DNA of 33,603 nucleotides from Actinomycetales bacterium (GTDB lineage: Bacteria; Actinomycetota; Actinomycetes; Actinomycetales; Actinomycetaceae). Location: NCBI GenBank assembly GCA_017882885.1, contig JADGOQ010000174.1, positions 1-33,603 on the forward strand. The letters run 5' to 3'. Below are positions 7,339 through 14,979 of this stretch, in pieces (within the stretch, counting starts at the first letter, position 1; the number at the start of each line of letters is the position of its first letter). Under the pieces are notes generated by a model that saw only the letters and a list, made by a program, of their open reading frames with translations, was not told the origin of the DNA and did not search any database. The translations under genes and the position numbers were made by a program.

Positions 7339-7866
7339 ATGACTGACCAGCCTTTTGTCCCCTCCTTCGACGACGACGCCTCCGCCGGCCGCAAACTGGT
7401 GATCATCTGCTCGAAGGGCAACCTCGACATGGCCCTCCCCGGCCTGATCATCGCAAACTCCGCGCTCGGTGAAGGGATCGAGACCCATCTCTTCTTCACC
7501 TTCTGGGGTTTCGACATGATCAACAAGAAGACCATGGGAAACCTGAAGTTCAGCTACTTGGGCAACACCGCGATGCACCTGCCCGGGCAGTTCGGCTTCT
7601 CCATGCCGCAGGGCCTCGCCGCCCTGCCCGGCATGACCGCCGTGACGACGAAGATGATGAACAAGCAGCTCGCCGACCTGGACGTCCCCGGGGTCCCCGA
7701 GTTCCTCGAGATCATCCTCGCGTCCGGCGGCCACCTGTGGGCCTGCAAGATGAGCGCCGACATGGCGAACCTCACCGAGCCGGACCTGTACGAGGGCGTC
7801 GAGGGCATCATCTCGGCGACCGACATGCTCGAGCTCGCCGAGGGCGCTCAGATGCTCTTCATCTGA
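7339..7866 (+). CDS. DsrE/DsrF/DrsH-like (DsrE2-type) sulfur-transfer protein
   Basis: A 175-residue protein. After a short acidic leader comes KLVIICSKGNLDMALPGLII with Cys24, then THLFFTFWGFDMINKK, typical of the DsrE2 group (DrsE_2 domain). Cys136 lies in GGHLWACKMSADM. The strand-loop containing the first Cys and the Met/Gly-rich central helix (GLAALPGMTAVTTKMMNKQ) are as in membrane-associated DsrE2 proteins that exchange persulfide with TusA- or DsrC-type carriers. As the last gene of the SQR-TusE-DsrE2 operon, it is expected to relay or sense sulfane sulfur. Its last 8 bp overlap the 3' end of the convergent CHAD gene. The ribosome site is weak (GGAAA). Confidence 0.85.
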   Translation: MTDQPFVPSFDDDASAGRKLVIICSKGNLDMALPGLIIANSALGEGIETHLFFTFWGFDMINKKTMGNLKFSYLGNTAMHLPGQFGFSMPQGLAALPGMTAVTTKMMNKQLADLDVPGVPEFLEIILASGGHLWACKMSADMANLTEPDLYEGVEGIISATDMLELAEGAQMLFI

Positions 7867-8731
7867 CGCCACTCCAGTAGGGCCCTCGCGCGATGAGTTC
7901 CGCTCTCGCCGCGAGGGCCTTTCCGGTGTGGTCCACCGTGTCCACCGCGACTGTTCGTGGCGTGAACCCCGCCTCCCGGACGATGTGCTCGGCCACCGCG
8001 GCGTCGTTGAGCGCACCGAGCTCGTCCTGGATCGTCTTGAGGCCCTCGGTGAACGCCGAACGCTCGGCCGCGCGGTCCGCGAACAGGTCCGCGGTCACCT
8101 CGGTGACGTAGCGCATCTTCTTCGCCTCGATCCGGACGCGGTGGCGCGGCGCCGCCTCCATCTCCGCCAGCCCCTCGCTGCCGGCGAGCAGGGCCCACCA
8201 CCACAGGTCGAGGCGCTCGGACACGAACGCCCGCGCGTCGACGTCGGCGCTCGGGGCCGCCCGCCACACACCACCCGCCGCGCCCGCGCGGACGCGCTCC
8301 AGCGCCCGCCGCCAGCGCCGCGACCCCAGCACCCGCACGACGTCGTCGGCGAGTTGGGCGCGACGCGTGACCAGCGCACGGCGCAACGGCTTGCGGTCCC
8401 CGGGGGCCACCGGCGCGACGCCGTCGCCGAGGTGCCCGAGGAACACGTCCAGGTCGCGGAGCTGGCCGGACGGGAGTGCCAGCTTCCGCAGCCGAACGCG
8501 CGCGCGCTCCAGGTTGTCGTCCCCGTGGAAGAGCGGTTCGAAGAACGACAGCGTCGCGCGCAGCTTCCGGGTGGCGATGCGCAGCTGGTGCAGCGGCTCG
8601 ATGCCGCGGCCGACGTGGAACTCCGCGGCGTTCTCCGTCACCAGGTCGAGGAGGTGGGCCAGCGAGGCGTCGCAGTACTCCCCCGCAGGGGCAGCGGGCC
8701 TGGGAGGTCCGCCGTGCGGCGTCGCAGTCAT
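7859..8731 (-). CDS. CHAD domain-containing protein
   Basis: A 290-residue helical protein with the CHAD pattern. The N-terminal helix pair ends in EPLHQLRIATRKLRATL (conserved HxxR.xxRr.R), followed by RKLALPSGQLRDLDVFLGHL with LRDLDV. The C-terminal half contains HRVRIEAKKMRYVTEV and LKTIQDELGALNDA, the second HxxR/K..K..RY and LQxxLGxxND motifs. CHAD bundles bind inorganic polyphosphate through these His, Arg and Lys residues. The gene is divergent from a PPK2 polyphosphate kinase, a meaningful pairing. I start it at ATG 8731; the open frame extends upstream only as a shadow of the PPK2 gene. No clear Shine-Dalgarno is visible, so the start is less certain than the identity. Confidence 0.85.
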   Translation of the reverse strand: MTATPHGGPPRPAAPAGEYCDASLAHLLDLVTENAAEFHVGRGIEPLHQLRIATRKLRATLSFFEPLFHGDDNLERARVRLRKLALPSGQLRDLDVFLGHLGDGVAPVAPGDRKPLRRALVTRRAQLADDVVRVLGSRRWRRALERVRAGAAGGVWRAAPSADVDARAFVSERLDLWWWALLAGSEGLAEMEAAPRHRVRIEAKKMRYVTEVTADLFADRAAERSAFTEGLKTIQDELGALNDAAVAEHIVREAGFTPRTVAVDTVDHTGKALAARAELIARGPYWSGVR

Positions 8732-8816
8732 GGGAGGAGTCAATCGTTGTTCCGGCCGCCGCGCAATCCCATCTGAACCCGCCCCGCGGCGGGTGGCGGC
8801 GGGAATACGCTGGACC

Positions 8817-9704
8817 ATGGCCAAGAAGTCACCGCAGGGCGCGGGTGTCAACGACGTACCCGACCCCCACCACGTCGCCAAGATCTCCAACAAGACGTAT
8901 GAGACGGAGATGTACCACCTCCAGGGCGAGCTGGCGAAGCTGCAGCAATGGGTGCGCGGGACCGGCGCGCGTGTCGTGATCATCTTCGAGGGTCGCGACG
9001 CCGCCGGCAAGGGCGGCACCATCAAGCGGATCACCGAGTACCTCTCGCCCCGCGTGGCGCGGATCGCCGCCCTGCCCTCGCCCACGGAGCGCGAGCAGAC
9101 GCAGTGGTACTTCCAGCGCTACATCGCGCACCTGCCCGCCGCCGGGGAGATCGTGCTCTTCGACCGCTCCTGGTACAACCGCGCCGGGGTGGAGAAGGTA
9201 ATGGAGTTCTGCACGCCGCACGAGTCGATGCGGTTCATGCGGCAGTGCCCCATCTTCGAGCAGATGCTCGTGGAGGACGGCATCCACCTGCGCAAGTACT
9301 GGTTCTCCGTGTCCGACAAGGTACAGTACGACCGCTTCCAGAAACGCCTGAACGACCCGCTGCGCCAGTGGAAGCTCTCCCCCATGGACCTCGAGTCCAT
9401 CACCAAGTGGGAGGAGTACTCCCGCGCCAAGGACGAGATGATGGTCCACACCGACACGCCAACCGCGCCGTGGTACCAGGTTGGCTCGGACTCCAAGAAG
9501 GCCGCGCGGATCGACATGATCCACCACCTGCTGGGCTCCATCCCCTACAAGGACATGCCCGTGGGCGAGATCGTGCTCCCGGACCGCCCGGCAGGCTTCG
9601 GGTACCGCAGGCCGTCCATGACGGTCTCCACCTACGTCCCCGACTACGCCGCCACGCTGGCGCCGGTCACCAAGGGCCCGGAGATCCTGGACCGCGAGGA
9701 CTGA
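8817..9704 (+). CDS. ppk2: Polyphosphate kinase 2 (PPK2 family)
   Basis: A 295-residue polyphosphate:nucleotide phosphotransferase. The Walker A loop is FEGRDAAGKGGTIKRI (GRDAAGKGG from ~residue 59), the Walker B/lid Asp is in VLFDRSWYNRAGVE (D116), and the family signatures REQTQWYFQRY and HLRKYWFSVSDKVQ are complete. The length matches the single-domain class I PPK2 enzymes, which use polyphosphate to phosphorylate NDPs or run the reverse reaction. No Shine-Dalgarno precedes ATG 8817; TACGCT ends 5 nt upstream, so the mRNA is probably leaderless. It is divergent from the CHAD polyphosphate-binding protein over an 85-bp interval, implying joint control of polyphosphate. Confidence 0.93.
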   Translation: MAKKSPQGAGVNDVPDPHHVAKISNKTYETEMYHLQGELAKLQQWVRGTGARVVIIFEGRDAAGKGGTIKRITEYLSPRVARIAALPSPTEREQTQWYFQRYIAHLPAAGEIVLFDRSWYNRAGVEKVMEFCTPHESMRFMRQCPIFEQMLVEDGIHLRKYWFSVSDKVQYDRFQKRLNDPLRQWKLSPMDLESITKWEEYSRAKDEMMVHTDTPTAPWYQVGSDSKKAARIDMIHHLLGSIPYKDMPVGEIVLPDRPAGFGYRRPSMTVSTYVPDYAATLAPVTKGPEILDRED

Positions 9705-9733
9705 GCCGCCCGGCAGCTCGTCATTCAGCCGGT

Positions 9734-9940
9734 CTACCAGCCCATCGTGCCGGGTCCACCCTTGAACGGGCCCACCACCGCGGAGGTGATCCAGCCGCCG
9801 TAGAACCCGCCCGCCTGCGGGGTCACGGTCTCGCCGTCGACCGTGCAGCGGTCCACCAGCCCCGGCATGACGGCGACGGTGCCCGTCAGTGACTCGTATC
9901 CCGGGCTCGGCTGCAGGTAGGTCCAGGCCGCCTTGGGGGC
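9734..9940 (-). pseudogene. DUF427 protein remnant, C-terminal third only
   Basis: Minus-strand reading from about 9938 gives PKAAWTYLQPSPGYESLTG, VAVMPGLVDRCTVDGE and a C-terminus GGFYGGWITSAVVGPF-KGGPGTMGW before TAG at 9734. This is the C-terminal part of DUF427 proteins (AAW.Y..P......I.G.VAFyp..VDctvDGE.v.PQ.GGFYGGW). The N-terminal part, normally at higher coordinates, is absent: immediately beyond 9940 the DNA matches a plus-strand F420-reductase-like gene instead. The frame stays open to 10192, but only as a shadow. It has no plausible start or promoter and is probably not expressed. Confidence 0.7.
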
Positions 9941-10172
9941 GACGACGGCGCCACCGTCGACCACATCACCACCTCCACCCCCGGCGCCACCGTGACGGGC
10001 GACGTCGTCGTCCTCGCCGTTCCCCACCCCGCGCTCGACGGGATCCTGGCGGCCTACGGCGAGCAGTTCGCGGGCAAGGTGGTCGTCGACATCACCAACC
10101 CCGTCAACTTCGAGACCTTCGACTCCCTCGTGGTGCCGGCGGACTCGTCCGCCGCCGCCGAGTTCGCCGCCC
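9941..10172 (+). pseudogene. NADPH-dependent F420 reductase-like fragment, both ends missing
   Basis: The plus frame reads DDGATVDHITTSTPGATVTG, then VVVLAVPHPALDGILAAYG, KVVVDITNPVNFETFDSLVV and PADSSAAAEFAA. This is the central Rossmann portion of the F420-dependent NADP oxidoreductase family, including 'VDITNPv.f..fdsLv.p..sSaAe'. The N-terminal GxGxxG strand is missing upstream, and the expected continuation (LP.A.VVKAFNT) is missing downstream, where the DNA turns into a hairpin-rich segment. The frame remains open to about 10306 by chance. It was evidently once divergent from the neighbouring DUF427 gene, with a deletion removing the 5' ends of both. Confidence 0.7.
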
Positions 10173-10190
10173 AACCCGGCCGGCCGGCTC

Positions 10191-10234
10191 ACTGGGGAAG
10201 GTTTGGAGCGGATACGCTCCGAATCTTCCCCAGT
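10191..10234. repeat. 44-nt hairpin with a 20-bp uninterrupted stem
   Basis: The left arm (10191-10210, ACTGGGGAAG then GTTTGGAGCG) pairs with the right arm (10215-10234, CGCTCCGAAT then CTTCCCCAGT) around a GATA loop. All 20 positions pair: 18 Watson-Crick and two G-T. A second imperfect hairpin (CCGGGCACGGG / CCCGTCCGG) follows at 10249-10273. Local GC is lower than the surroundings. It sits exactly where the F420-reductase-like fragment loses similarity, so it could be a mobile-element end, a terminator or a structured RNA; no assignment is secure. Confidence 0.7.
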
Positions 10235-10294
10235 AACGCATTGGGTGACCGGGCACGGGGATTACCCGTCCGGTTGGGGACGAGCGATCCTCAG

Positions 10295-10615
10295 TCAGAG
10301 GGATGAGGGATCAAGGGCCTCGTAGAGGTGGTACGCCGGTTCCTCGTACGGATGGGCTGCGAGGACCGCGTCCAGCACCTTGCGGACAATTTCGCGTTCG
10401 CACACCACTTCGATGCGCTCCTCGGCCACGGCTTCGAGCTCGCCGATCCGCCCGACGGCCGGGTGTGCGCCGTGGACCGGCTCGAACCGTCCGGTGCCCG
10501 GGGCGCTGAAGGAGCACGCGCGGTAGTTGCCGATGTGCCCGGCGCCGGCTGCGGCGGCGGCCCGGCGGACGGCGTCGGCGTGGGCGGTGGACACGAACAC
10601 GACGAGCACGATCAC
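10295..10615 (-). CDS. PII/CutA-like (NIF3-insert/YqfO-type) small protein
   Basis: A 106-residue protein if GTG 10615 is the start (VIVLVVFVSTAHADAVRRAA). It has the ferredoxin-like pattern of the standalone domain related to the insert of NIF3/YqfO proteins: AAAGAGHIGNYRACSFSAPG, GTGRFEPVHGAHPAVGRIGE and a closing VLAAHPYEEPAYHLYEAL. 'GaG.iGnY..Csf...G.G.F.P..G..P.iG..g' and 'HPYEEPAY' are diagnostic of the family. Its biochemical role is unresolved; it resembles PII/CutA trimers that bind small ligands or metals. An upstream in-frame ATG at 10681 is possible, but the added residues look unstructured. It is unconnected to its neighbours. Confidence 0.75.
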   Translation of the reverse strand: MIVLVVFVSTAHADAVRRAAAAAGAGHIGNYRACSFSAPGTGRFEPVHGAHPAVGRIGELEAVAEERIEVVCEREIVRKVLDAVLAAHPYEEPAYHLYEALDPSSL

Positions 10616-10780
10616 CCGGCCAGCGTCGCACGCGAGGCTGCCCCGGGACGCCGGTTCGGGGGACGAATTCGGGTGGCACAAGCAGGCCCACCACGATCTG
10701 GCTCATCAAGCGGTGGGACCTCGCGGGGGCGTGATGGCCTCCCGTTGCCACCCCACCCGAGCAGTGTCATCATCGACGGC

Positions 10781-11482
10781 ATGACAACACAGATCGTGCT
10801 CGTCCCCGGATTCTGGCTCGGGGCGTGGGCATGGGACGACGTCGCCCCGCTGCTCCGTGACCGCGGCCACGACGTCACCTCTCTCACGCTGCCCGGCCTT
10901 GAGCCCCAGCACCCCGCTCGCGGCGGGGTCACACTCGACGAGCAGGCCGACGCCATCGCGGCCGCTCTGGATCGCGGAGCCGACCGCCGCGTGATCGTGG
11001 TGCACAGCGGCGCGGCCCTGCCGGGCACGATCGTGCTCGACCGGCACCCGGACCTCGTGGACCACGTCGTCTTCGTCGACACGGCGCCGGCGCGCGACGG
11101 CCAGGCCATGGACTCCGGTTTCGATTCCGACGAGTTCCCCCTCTCCGCCGCCTGGGAGTCCGAGATGGAGGACGGCAGCATGCGCGACCTCACCGAGTCC
11201 CAGCTGTCCGCCTTCCGGGACCGGGCGGTTCCGCAACCCGGCCGGACCGTCGGCGGCCGGGTGTCGCTCACTGACCCCCGCCGCCTGACGGTCCCGGGCA
11301 CGGTGGTCTGCACCGCGTTCTCCAGCCAGGACTATAGGGCCTACGCGGCACAGGGGGTGCCGTTCCTCGCGGCGCTCCAGGACCACACCGCGCTCGCCTA
11401 TGTCGACCTTCCGACAGGGCACTGGCCGATGTGGTCGAAGCCGGTCGAGCTGGCCGAGGTCATCGCGACGGCCGCCGCGTAA
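10781..11482 (+). CDS. Alpha/beta-hydrolase fold protein
   Basis: A 233-residue esterase-like protein of the EstB/salicylate-esterase-like branch. The first strand and oxyanion loop read IVLVPGFWLGAWAWDDV. The nucleophile elbow is VIVVHSGAALPG (Ser within x-H-S-G-A), and the catalytic His is in DLPTGHWPMWSKP near the C-terminus. 'GHWPM.S.P..la..i' is the common ending of this subgroup. The substrate is unknown. ATG 10781 gives the natural N-terminus; longer upstream reading frames overlap the NIF3-like gene on the other strand and are not credible. No Shine-Dalgarno is evident, so a leaderless transcript is likely. Confidence 0.85.
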   Translation: MTTQIVLVPGFWLGAWAWDDVAPLLRDRGHDVTSLTLPGLEPQHPARGGVTLDEQADAIAAALDRGADRRVIVVHSGAALPGTIVLDRHPDLVDHVVFVDTAPARDGQAMDSGFDSDEFPLSAAWESEMEDGSMRDLTESQLSAFRDRAVPQPGRTVGGRVSLTDPRRLTVPGTVVCTAFSSQDYRAYAAQGVPFLAALQDHTALAYVDLPTGHWPMWSKPVELAEVIATAAA

Positions 11483-11586
11483 ACGATTCAATAAGCGAGA
11501 CCGCGACGGGACAAAGGTGCCGCGCCGGCCCACGGCAAGGGCGGCAACGGCGTGCGCCTGCGGCGAGACGTCCCACCGGTCCGAGG

Positions 11587-11635
11587 CCTCCCGGGAGCGG
11601 GCGTAGCGGATTCTGCTCCGGGGGCTCCCGGGAGG
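11587..11635. terminator. Long-armed inverted repeat downstream of ABC exporter
   Basis: Identical 11-bp self-complementary arms, CCTCCCGGGAG (11587-11597) and CTCCCGGGAGG (11625-11635), face each other across 27 nt in the 243-bp gap between two converging genes. It is a plausible terminator for either, chiefly the minus-strand ABC operon. I see nothing else in this gap. Confidence 0.55.
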
Positions 11636-11725
11636 TTCGGGACCACGGGATCGCGGGGCGAACTGTGCGGGCGGGGTAAGCCGGGGGCCCAGCCGCGGGC
11701 GGCGGGCGCCACCAAGGGGCGAGGG

Positions 11726-12556
11726 CTACCGCAGGAACAGCTTCGCCAACCGAGCCGTCGTGAGCCACAGCCCGAGCACGGTCATCACGAGGAAGTAACC
11801 GATGTGGACCGGCGTCATCGCGGTGAAGATGCCCACGGAGAGCTGCCGCATCAGCTCGATCCCGTGCCAGAGCGGCATCACCTTCACGAACCACTGGATC
11901 GCCTCGGGGTACACCGAGATGGGGTAGAGGGTGGAGGACAGCAGGAACATCGGCAGCATGAAGAAGTTGATGACGTCCATCTGTTGGAAGGTCTTCATGA
12001 AGCTGGTGACGCCCATGCCGAAGCTCGCGAACCCGAAGGCCACGAGCACCGCGGCCGGGATCATCAGGAGTGCCCAGACGCCGTTGACGATATCGAGGGC
12101 GTACAACACCGCCATGAAGCCCAGCGCGTAGAGGAAGCCGCGGAACAGCGCCATGAAGATCTCGCCGATGGCCACGTCCAGTGGGCCGAGCGAGGTGGAC
12201 ATCATGCCTTGGTACAGCTTCGCGAAGTGCATCTTGAAGAACACGTTCCAGGTGGAGTCGTAGATGGCGCCGTTCATCGCGGAGGTGGCGAGGAGGGCCG
12301 GGGCGATGTATGCCGAGTACTCGATCTCCTGTCCACCCGGCCCGGTGACCGTGCCGATCAGGCCACCCAGCCCGAAGCCCATCGCCATCAGGTAGAACAC
12401 CGGCTCGAAAAACCCGGAGACCAGGATCATCCAGTTCTGGGTGAGGATCACCTTGAAACCGCGCTCGATCACGGCTCGGGCGTTGCCGGAGTACAGCCCA
12501 CGGAGCGGGCGGTTGGGGTTGCGGAGCCGGTCGAGGATCTCGATGGAGGTGCTCAC
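11726..12556 (-). CDS. ABC-2 type transporter permease (second of operon)
   Basis: A 276-residue integral membrane protein with about six membrane segments, e.g. WMILVSGFFEPVFYLMAMGF, YALGFMAVLYAL, ALLMIPAAVLVAFGFASFGM and YFLVMTVLGLWLTTA. The pattern 'SGFFEPVFYL...GxGLG' and the late 'FFMLPMFLLSSTLYPI' loop are typical of ABC-2/NodJ-DrrB permeases that form the membrane half of drug, lipid or polysaccharide exporters. The GTG start at 12556 overlaps the stop of the upstream permease (GTGA), so the two are translationally coupled. The two permeases plus one ATPase suggest a heterodimeric exporter. Cargo is unknown. Confidence 0.88.
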   Translation of the reverse strand: MSTSIEILDRLRNPNRPLRGLYSGNARAVIERGFKVILTQNWMILVSGFFEPVFYLMAMGFGLGGLIGTVTGPGGQEIEYSAYIAPALLATSAMNGAIYDSTWNVFFKMHFAKLYQGMMSTSLGPLDVAIGEIFMALFRGFLYALGFMAVLYALDIVNGVWALLMIPAAVLVAFGFASFGMGVTSFMKTFQQMDVINFFMLPMFLLSSTLYPISVYPEAIQWFVKVMPLWHGIELMRQLSVGIFTAMTPVHIGYFLVMTVLGLWLTTARLAKLFLR

Positions 12557-13422
12557 TCGGTCAGCCTCCGGCGGTAGTTGCGGTTCGCAAGCAGCAGCCC
12601 CACGGTGAGGAGCGCCAGGAGGTACCCGAGGTGCACCAGCGTCATGCCCGGGGCGAGGTCACGCCCGTAATTCGCCACCCGGGCGAGTTCCGTGCCGTGC
12701 CACACCGGGGAGAGCCACCCGATCCACCGGAGGTAGATCGGCATCGAGGACAGCTCGAAGAACGTGCCCGCGAACAGGAACATCGGCATCACGATGAATC
12801 GCTGGATGAAGGAGAACTGGAATCCCTCGTCCTTCAGCGTGGCGGCGTACGCCTGCAACGGCGCCGCGAACGCGAGCGCCGAGAGCGCCCCGATGGGGAT
12901 CACCAGCCACGACCACCCACTCCGGCTCGCCCCGAAGAGCTGCATCAGCCCCCAGAAGACGGTCGCCTGCGCCACGAACCGGAAGCTCACTGCGAGGATG
13001 TGCCCGAGCGCGATCTGCCCGGGCGAGATCGGCGACGCCACCGGCCCGTAGTAGATCCGCTGCCACTTGAAGCCGCTCATCACCGGGTACGTCATCTCGC
13101 CGGCCGCCGTCATGACCGCCGTCGACACCAGCAGCGCCGGCGCCACGAACGTCAGGTAGGGCACGCCGTCGACGGCCCCGGCGTTCGCGTCGACGACGGC
13201 GCCCAGCCCCACCCCCATCGCGAACAGGTAGAGCAGTGGCTGGCCGACGTCGTACACGAGGACCGGCCAGCCGTACCCCCTCATCTGGCGCAGCATGTGC
13301 TCGGCGAAGTACCACCAGCCGAAACGGCGTGCGCTCGCGGACTGGACCGCGGGGGGCGTGGCCCTGCCGGTGTAGGCGAGCCGGTTGGAGTCGGTGAGGG
13401 CGCCGGGGGCGATCTCAGTCAA
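12553..13422 (-). CDS. ABC-2 type transporter permease (first of operon)
   Basis: A 289-residue permease. After a ~30-residue cytoplasmic N-terminus (ending RRFGWWYFAEHMLRQMRGYG) it has six predicted membrane helices. These include PLLYLFAMGVGLGAVVD, YLTFVAPALLVSTAVMTAAG, FSFIQRFIVMPMFLFAGTFF and HLGYLLALLTVGLLLA. It is homologous in layout to its downstream partner but clearly diverged, consistent with a heterodimeric exporter. The start is TTG at 13422, supported by GGAAGGAG 5 nt upstream, and it overlaps the end of the ATPase gene by 8 bp. It belongs with the ATPase gene at 13415-14344. Confidence 0.88.
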   Translation of the reverse strand: MTEIAPGALTDSNRLAYTGRATPPAVQSASARRFGWWYFAEHMLRQMRGYGWPVLVYDVGQPLLYLFAMGVGLGAVVDANAGAVDGVPYLTFVAPALLVSTAVMTAAGEMTYPVMSGFKWQRIYYGPVASPISPGQIALGHILAVSFRFVAQATVFWGLMQLFGASRSGWSWLVIPIGALSALAFAAPLQAYAATLKDEGFQFSFIQRFIVMPMFLFAGTFFELSSMPIYLRWIGWLSPVWHGTELARVANYGRDLAPGMTLVHLGYLLALLTVGLLLANRNYRRRLTE

Positions 13423-14344
13423 CGAGGCTCCTTCCGGTCAGTCGCAGGAACACGTCCTCCAGCGAGGAGCGCCGCACGAGCGAGGTGATCGGGTTGAGTC
13501 CGCGCGCGGTGACCTCGTCCATGGCGGCCTCGCCGGAATCCGCGTAGATGAGGATCCGGTCCGGCAGCACCTCGTTGCGCATCCCCACACCCTCCAACTG
13601 GTGGACCACCGCGGCGTTGCGCTCCGAGCCGAAACGCACCTCCAGCACCTCGCGGGTGGAGTACTCGCGGATGAGCGCCTGCGGGGAACCCTCCGCCATG
13701 ATCTTCCCCTTGTCGATCACGATGAGCCGGTCGCAGAGCTGCTCGGCCTCGTCCATGAAGTGCGTGGTGACGATCAGGGTGACACCCTCCTCCTTGAGGC
13801 GGAAGAGTCGGTCCCAGAGCACGTGCCGCGCCTGCGGGTCCAGCCCTGTGGTGGGCTCGTCCAGCAGCAGGATCCGCGGCTCGTTGACCAGCCCGCGCGC
13901 GATGGTTAGGCGACGCTTCATCCCACCGGAGAGCGCGGTGACCTTCTCGCCGGCCTTCTCCTTCAGCTGCGCGAACTCCAGCAGTTCCTCCGCCTTGGGG
14001 CGCAGGTAGGAGTACGGCAGCCCGAAATACCGGCCGTACGCGATGATGTTCTCCCGCACGCGCAGTTCCTCGTCCAGATTGTCCTGCTGCGGGACGACGC
14101 CGAGGTGCGCGCGCACCTCCGGGCCGTTCTCCTCAGGGTCAAGGCCCATCACCGTGAGCTTCCCGCCGGTGCGCGTGGAGGTACCGCCGATCATCCGCAT
14201 CGTCGTGGACTTGCCCGCGCCGTTCGGTCCCAGCAGCCCGAACGACTCCCCCGCGGGCACGTCGAAGGAGATCGAATCGACGGCTGTGAAGTCGCCGTAC
14301 TTCTTTGTCAGGTCGGAAGCGTGGATGACGACGTCAGAGGGCAC
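13415..14344 (-). CDS. ABC transporter ATP-binding protein, DrrA/NodI type
   Basis: A 309-residue ATPase with all motifs: Walker A LLGPNGAGKSTTMRMIGG (GPNGAGKST ~39-47), Q-loop VVPQQDNLDEEL, signature ALSGGMKRRLTIARGL, Walker B RILLLDEPTTGLDP, and switch His in LIVTTHFMDEAEQLCD. The ~90-residue C-terminal extension, with DRLIVIDKGKIMAEGSP and a regulatory domain, is typical of DrrA/NodI-like subunits of ABC-2 exporters. I use the GTG at 14344: it is the second of two adjacent GTGs and lies 6 nt after a TACCTT -10-like box, preceded at 18 nt by TTGCCG, so the mRNA is probably leaderless. It heads a three-gene operon with two permeases. Confidence 0.9.
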   Translation of the reverse strand: MPSDVVIHASDLTKKYGDFTAVDSISFDVPAGESFGLLGPNGAGKSTTMRMIGGTSTRTGGKLTVMGLDPEENGPEVRAHLGVVPQQDNLDEELRVRENIIAYGRYFGLPYSYLRPKAEELLEFAQLKEKAGEKVTALSGGMKRRLTIARGLVNEPRILLLDEPTTGLDPQARHVLWDRLFRLKEEGVTLIVTTHFMDEAEQLCDRLIVIDKGKIMAEGSPQALIREYSTREVLEVRFGSERNAAVVHQLEGVGMRNEVLPDRILIYADSGEAAMDEVTARGLNPITSLVRRSSLEDVFLRLTGRSLVD

Positions 14345-14459
14345 CACGCAAAGGTAACCGAGCGCACCGACAACCGGCAAAGGGATTGTTCCGGCTCAGC
14401 GTGCGGGGTGCCGGGGACGCGGGATGCCGGGGCGGGCGCAGGTGCCCCGTCCGCCACAG

Positions 14460-14829
14460 TCAACCCGCGCGCTCGGCCGCCTCGCGCAGCCAGGCGGCGA
14501 CGTCGTCGTCGATGTCCTCGAGCGTTCGCACCTCGAGATGATGCATCCAGTGCAGGCGGGTGGGGTGGACCACCTCCTTGAAACGGGGGGAGGGATCGAG
14601 GCGGCCGAGGGCGATGGTGAGCACGACGTCGGCGGCCGGCCGAGCGAGGTACATCCCCGGCACCCAGAGGTACGCGAACCCACGGCGACGGCGGAACGCG
14701 ACCTGGCTCTTCGTGGTCCCGGGTCTCGACGTCGTCCCAATCCTCCAACAGCCCCGAGACGCACTCGAGGACCGCCAGCCCGAAGGGGTTGCCGGAGAAG
14801 AACTCCTCGGCGGTGAGGGGAATCGTCAC
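14460..14829 (-). pseudogene. DUF5655-like protein gene with single-base frameshift
   Basis: From GTG 14829 the minus strand encodes VTIPLTAEEFFSGNPFGLAV and LECVSGLLEDWDDVETR. Around 14712-14724 the meaningful frame shifts by one base, and the second half reads TKSQVAFRRRRGFAYLWVPG, MYLARPAADVVLTIALGRLD and a C-terminus VVHPTRLHWMHHLEVRTLED...WLREAAERAG (stop at 14460). Joined, this gives a ~122-residue protein in one piece, matching small DUF5655-type domain proteins ('Sp.fkevvhp...wmHHlev'). The interval is 370 nt, one more than a multiple of three. Either a recent frameshift or a base-calling error in the GGTCCCGGG tract. It is divergent from the GH3 gene. Confidence 0.7.
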
Positions 14830-14979
14830 GGACTCATCGTTGCGCCCGCCGGGCGCCCGACGCAATGGTGGGCGCCGCCCCCGCGCCGCCGTGGTCCAGC
14901 CGTGGCAACCGGCCGCAAAACGTCTCCTACGATGGGGCGACTTTGGTAGTAAGGAGTCAAGCAAGACGAAGGAGTCGAC

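Noticed and set aside
5713-7866. Possible selenocysteine in the SQR or DsrE2-like proteins, since selenoprotein relatives exist
   Set aside because: No in-frame TGA inside any of the three genes, and the key positions are ordinary TGC/TGT cysteines.
9734-10192. Full 152-codon minus frame as an intact gene
   Set aside because: Only the last ~68 residues resemble DUF427; the first half is Gly/Asp/Val-rich antisense of the F420-reductase-like fragment.
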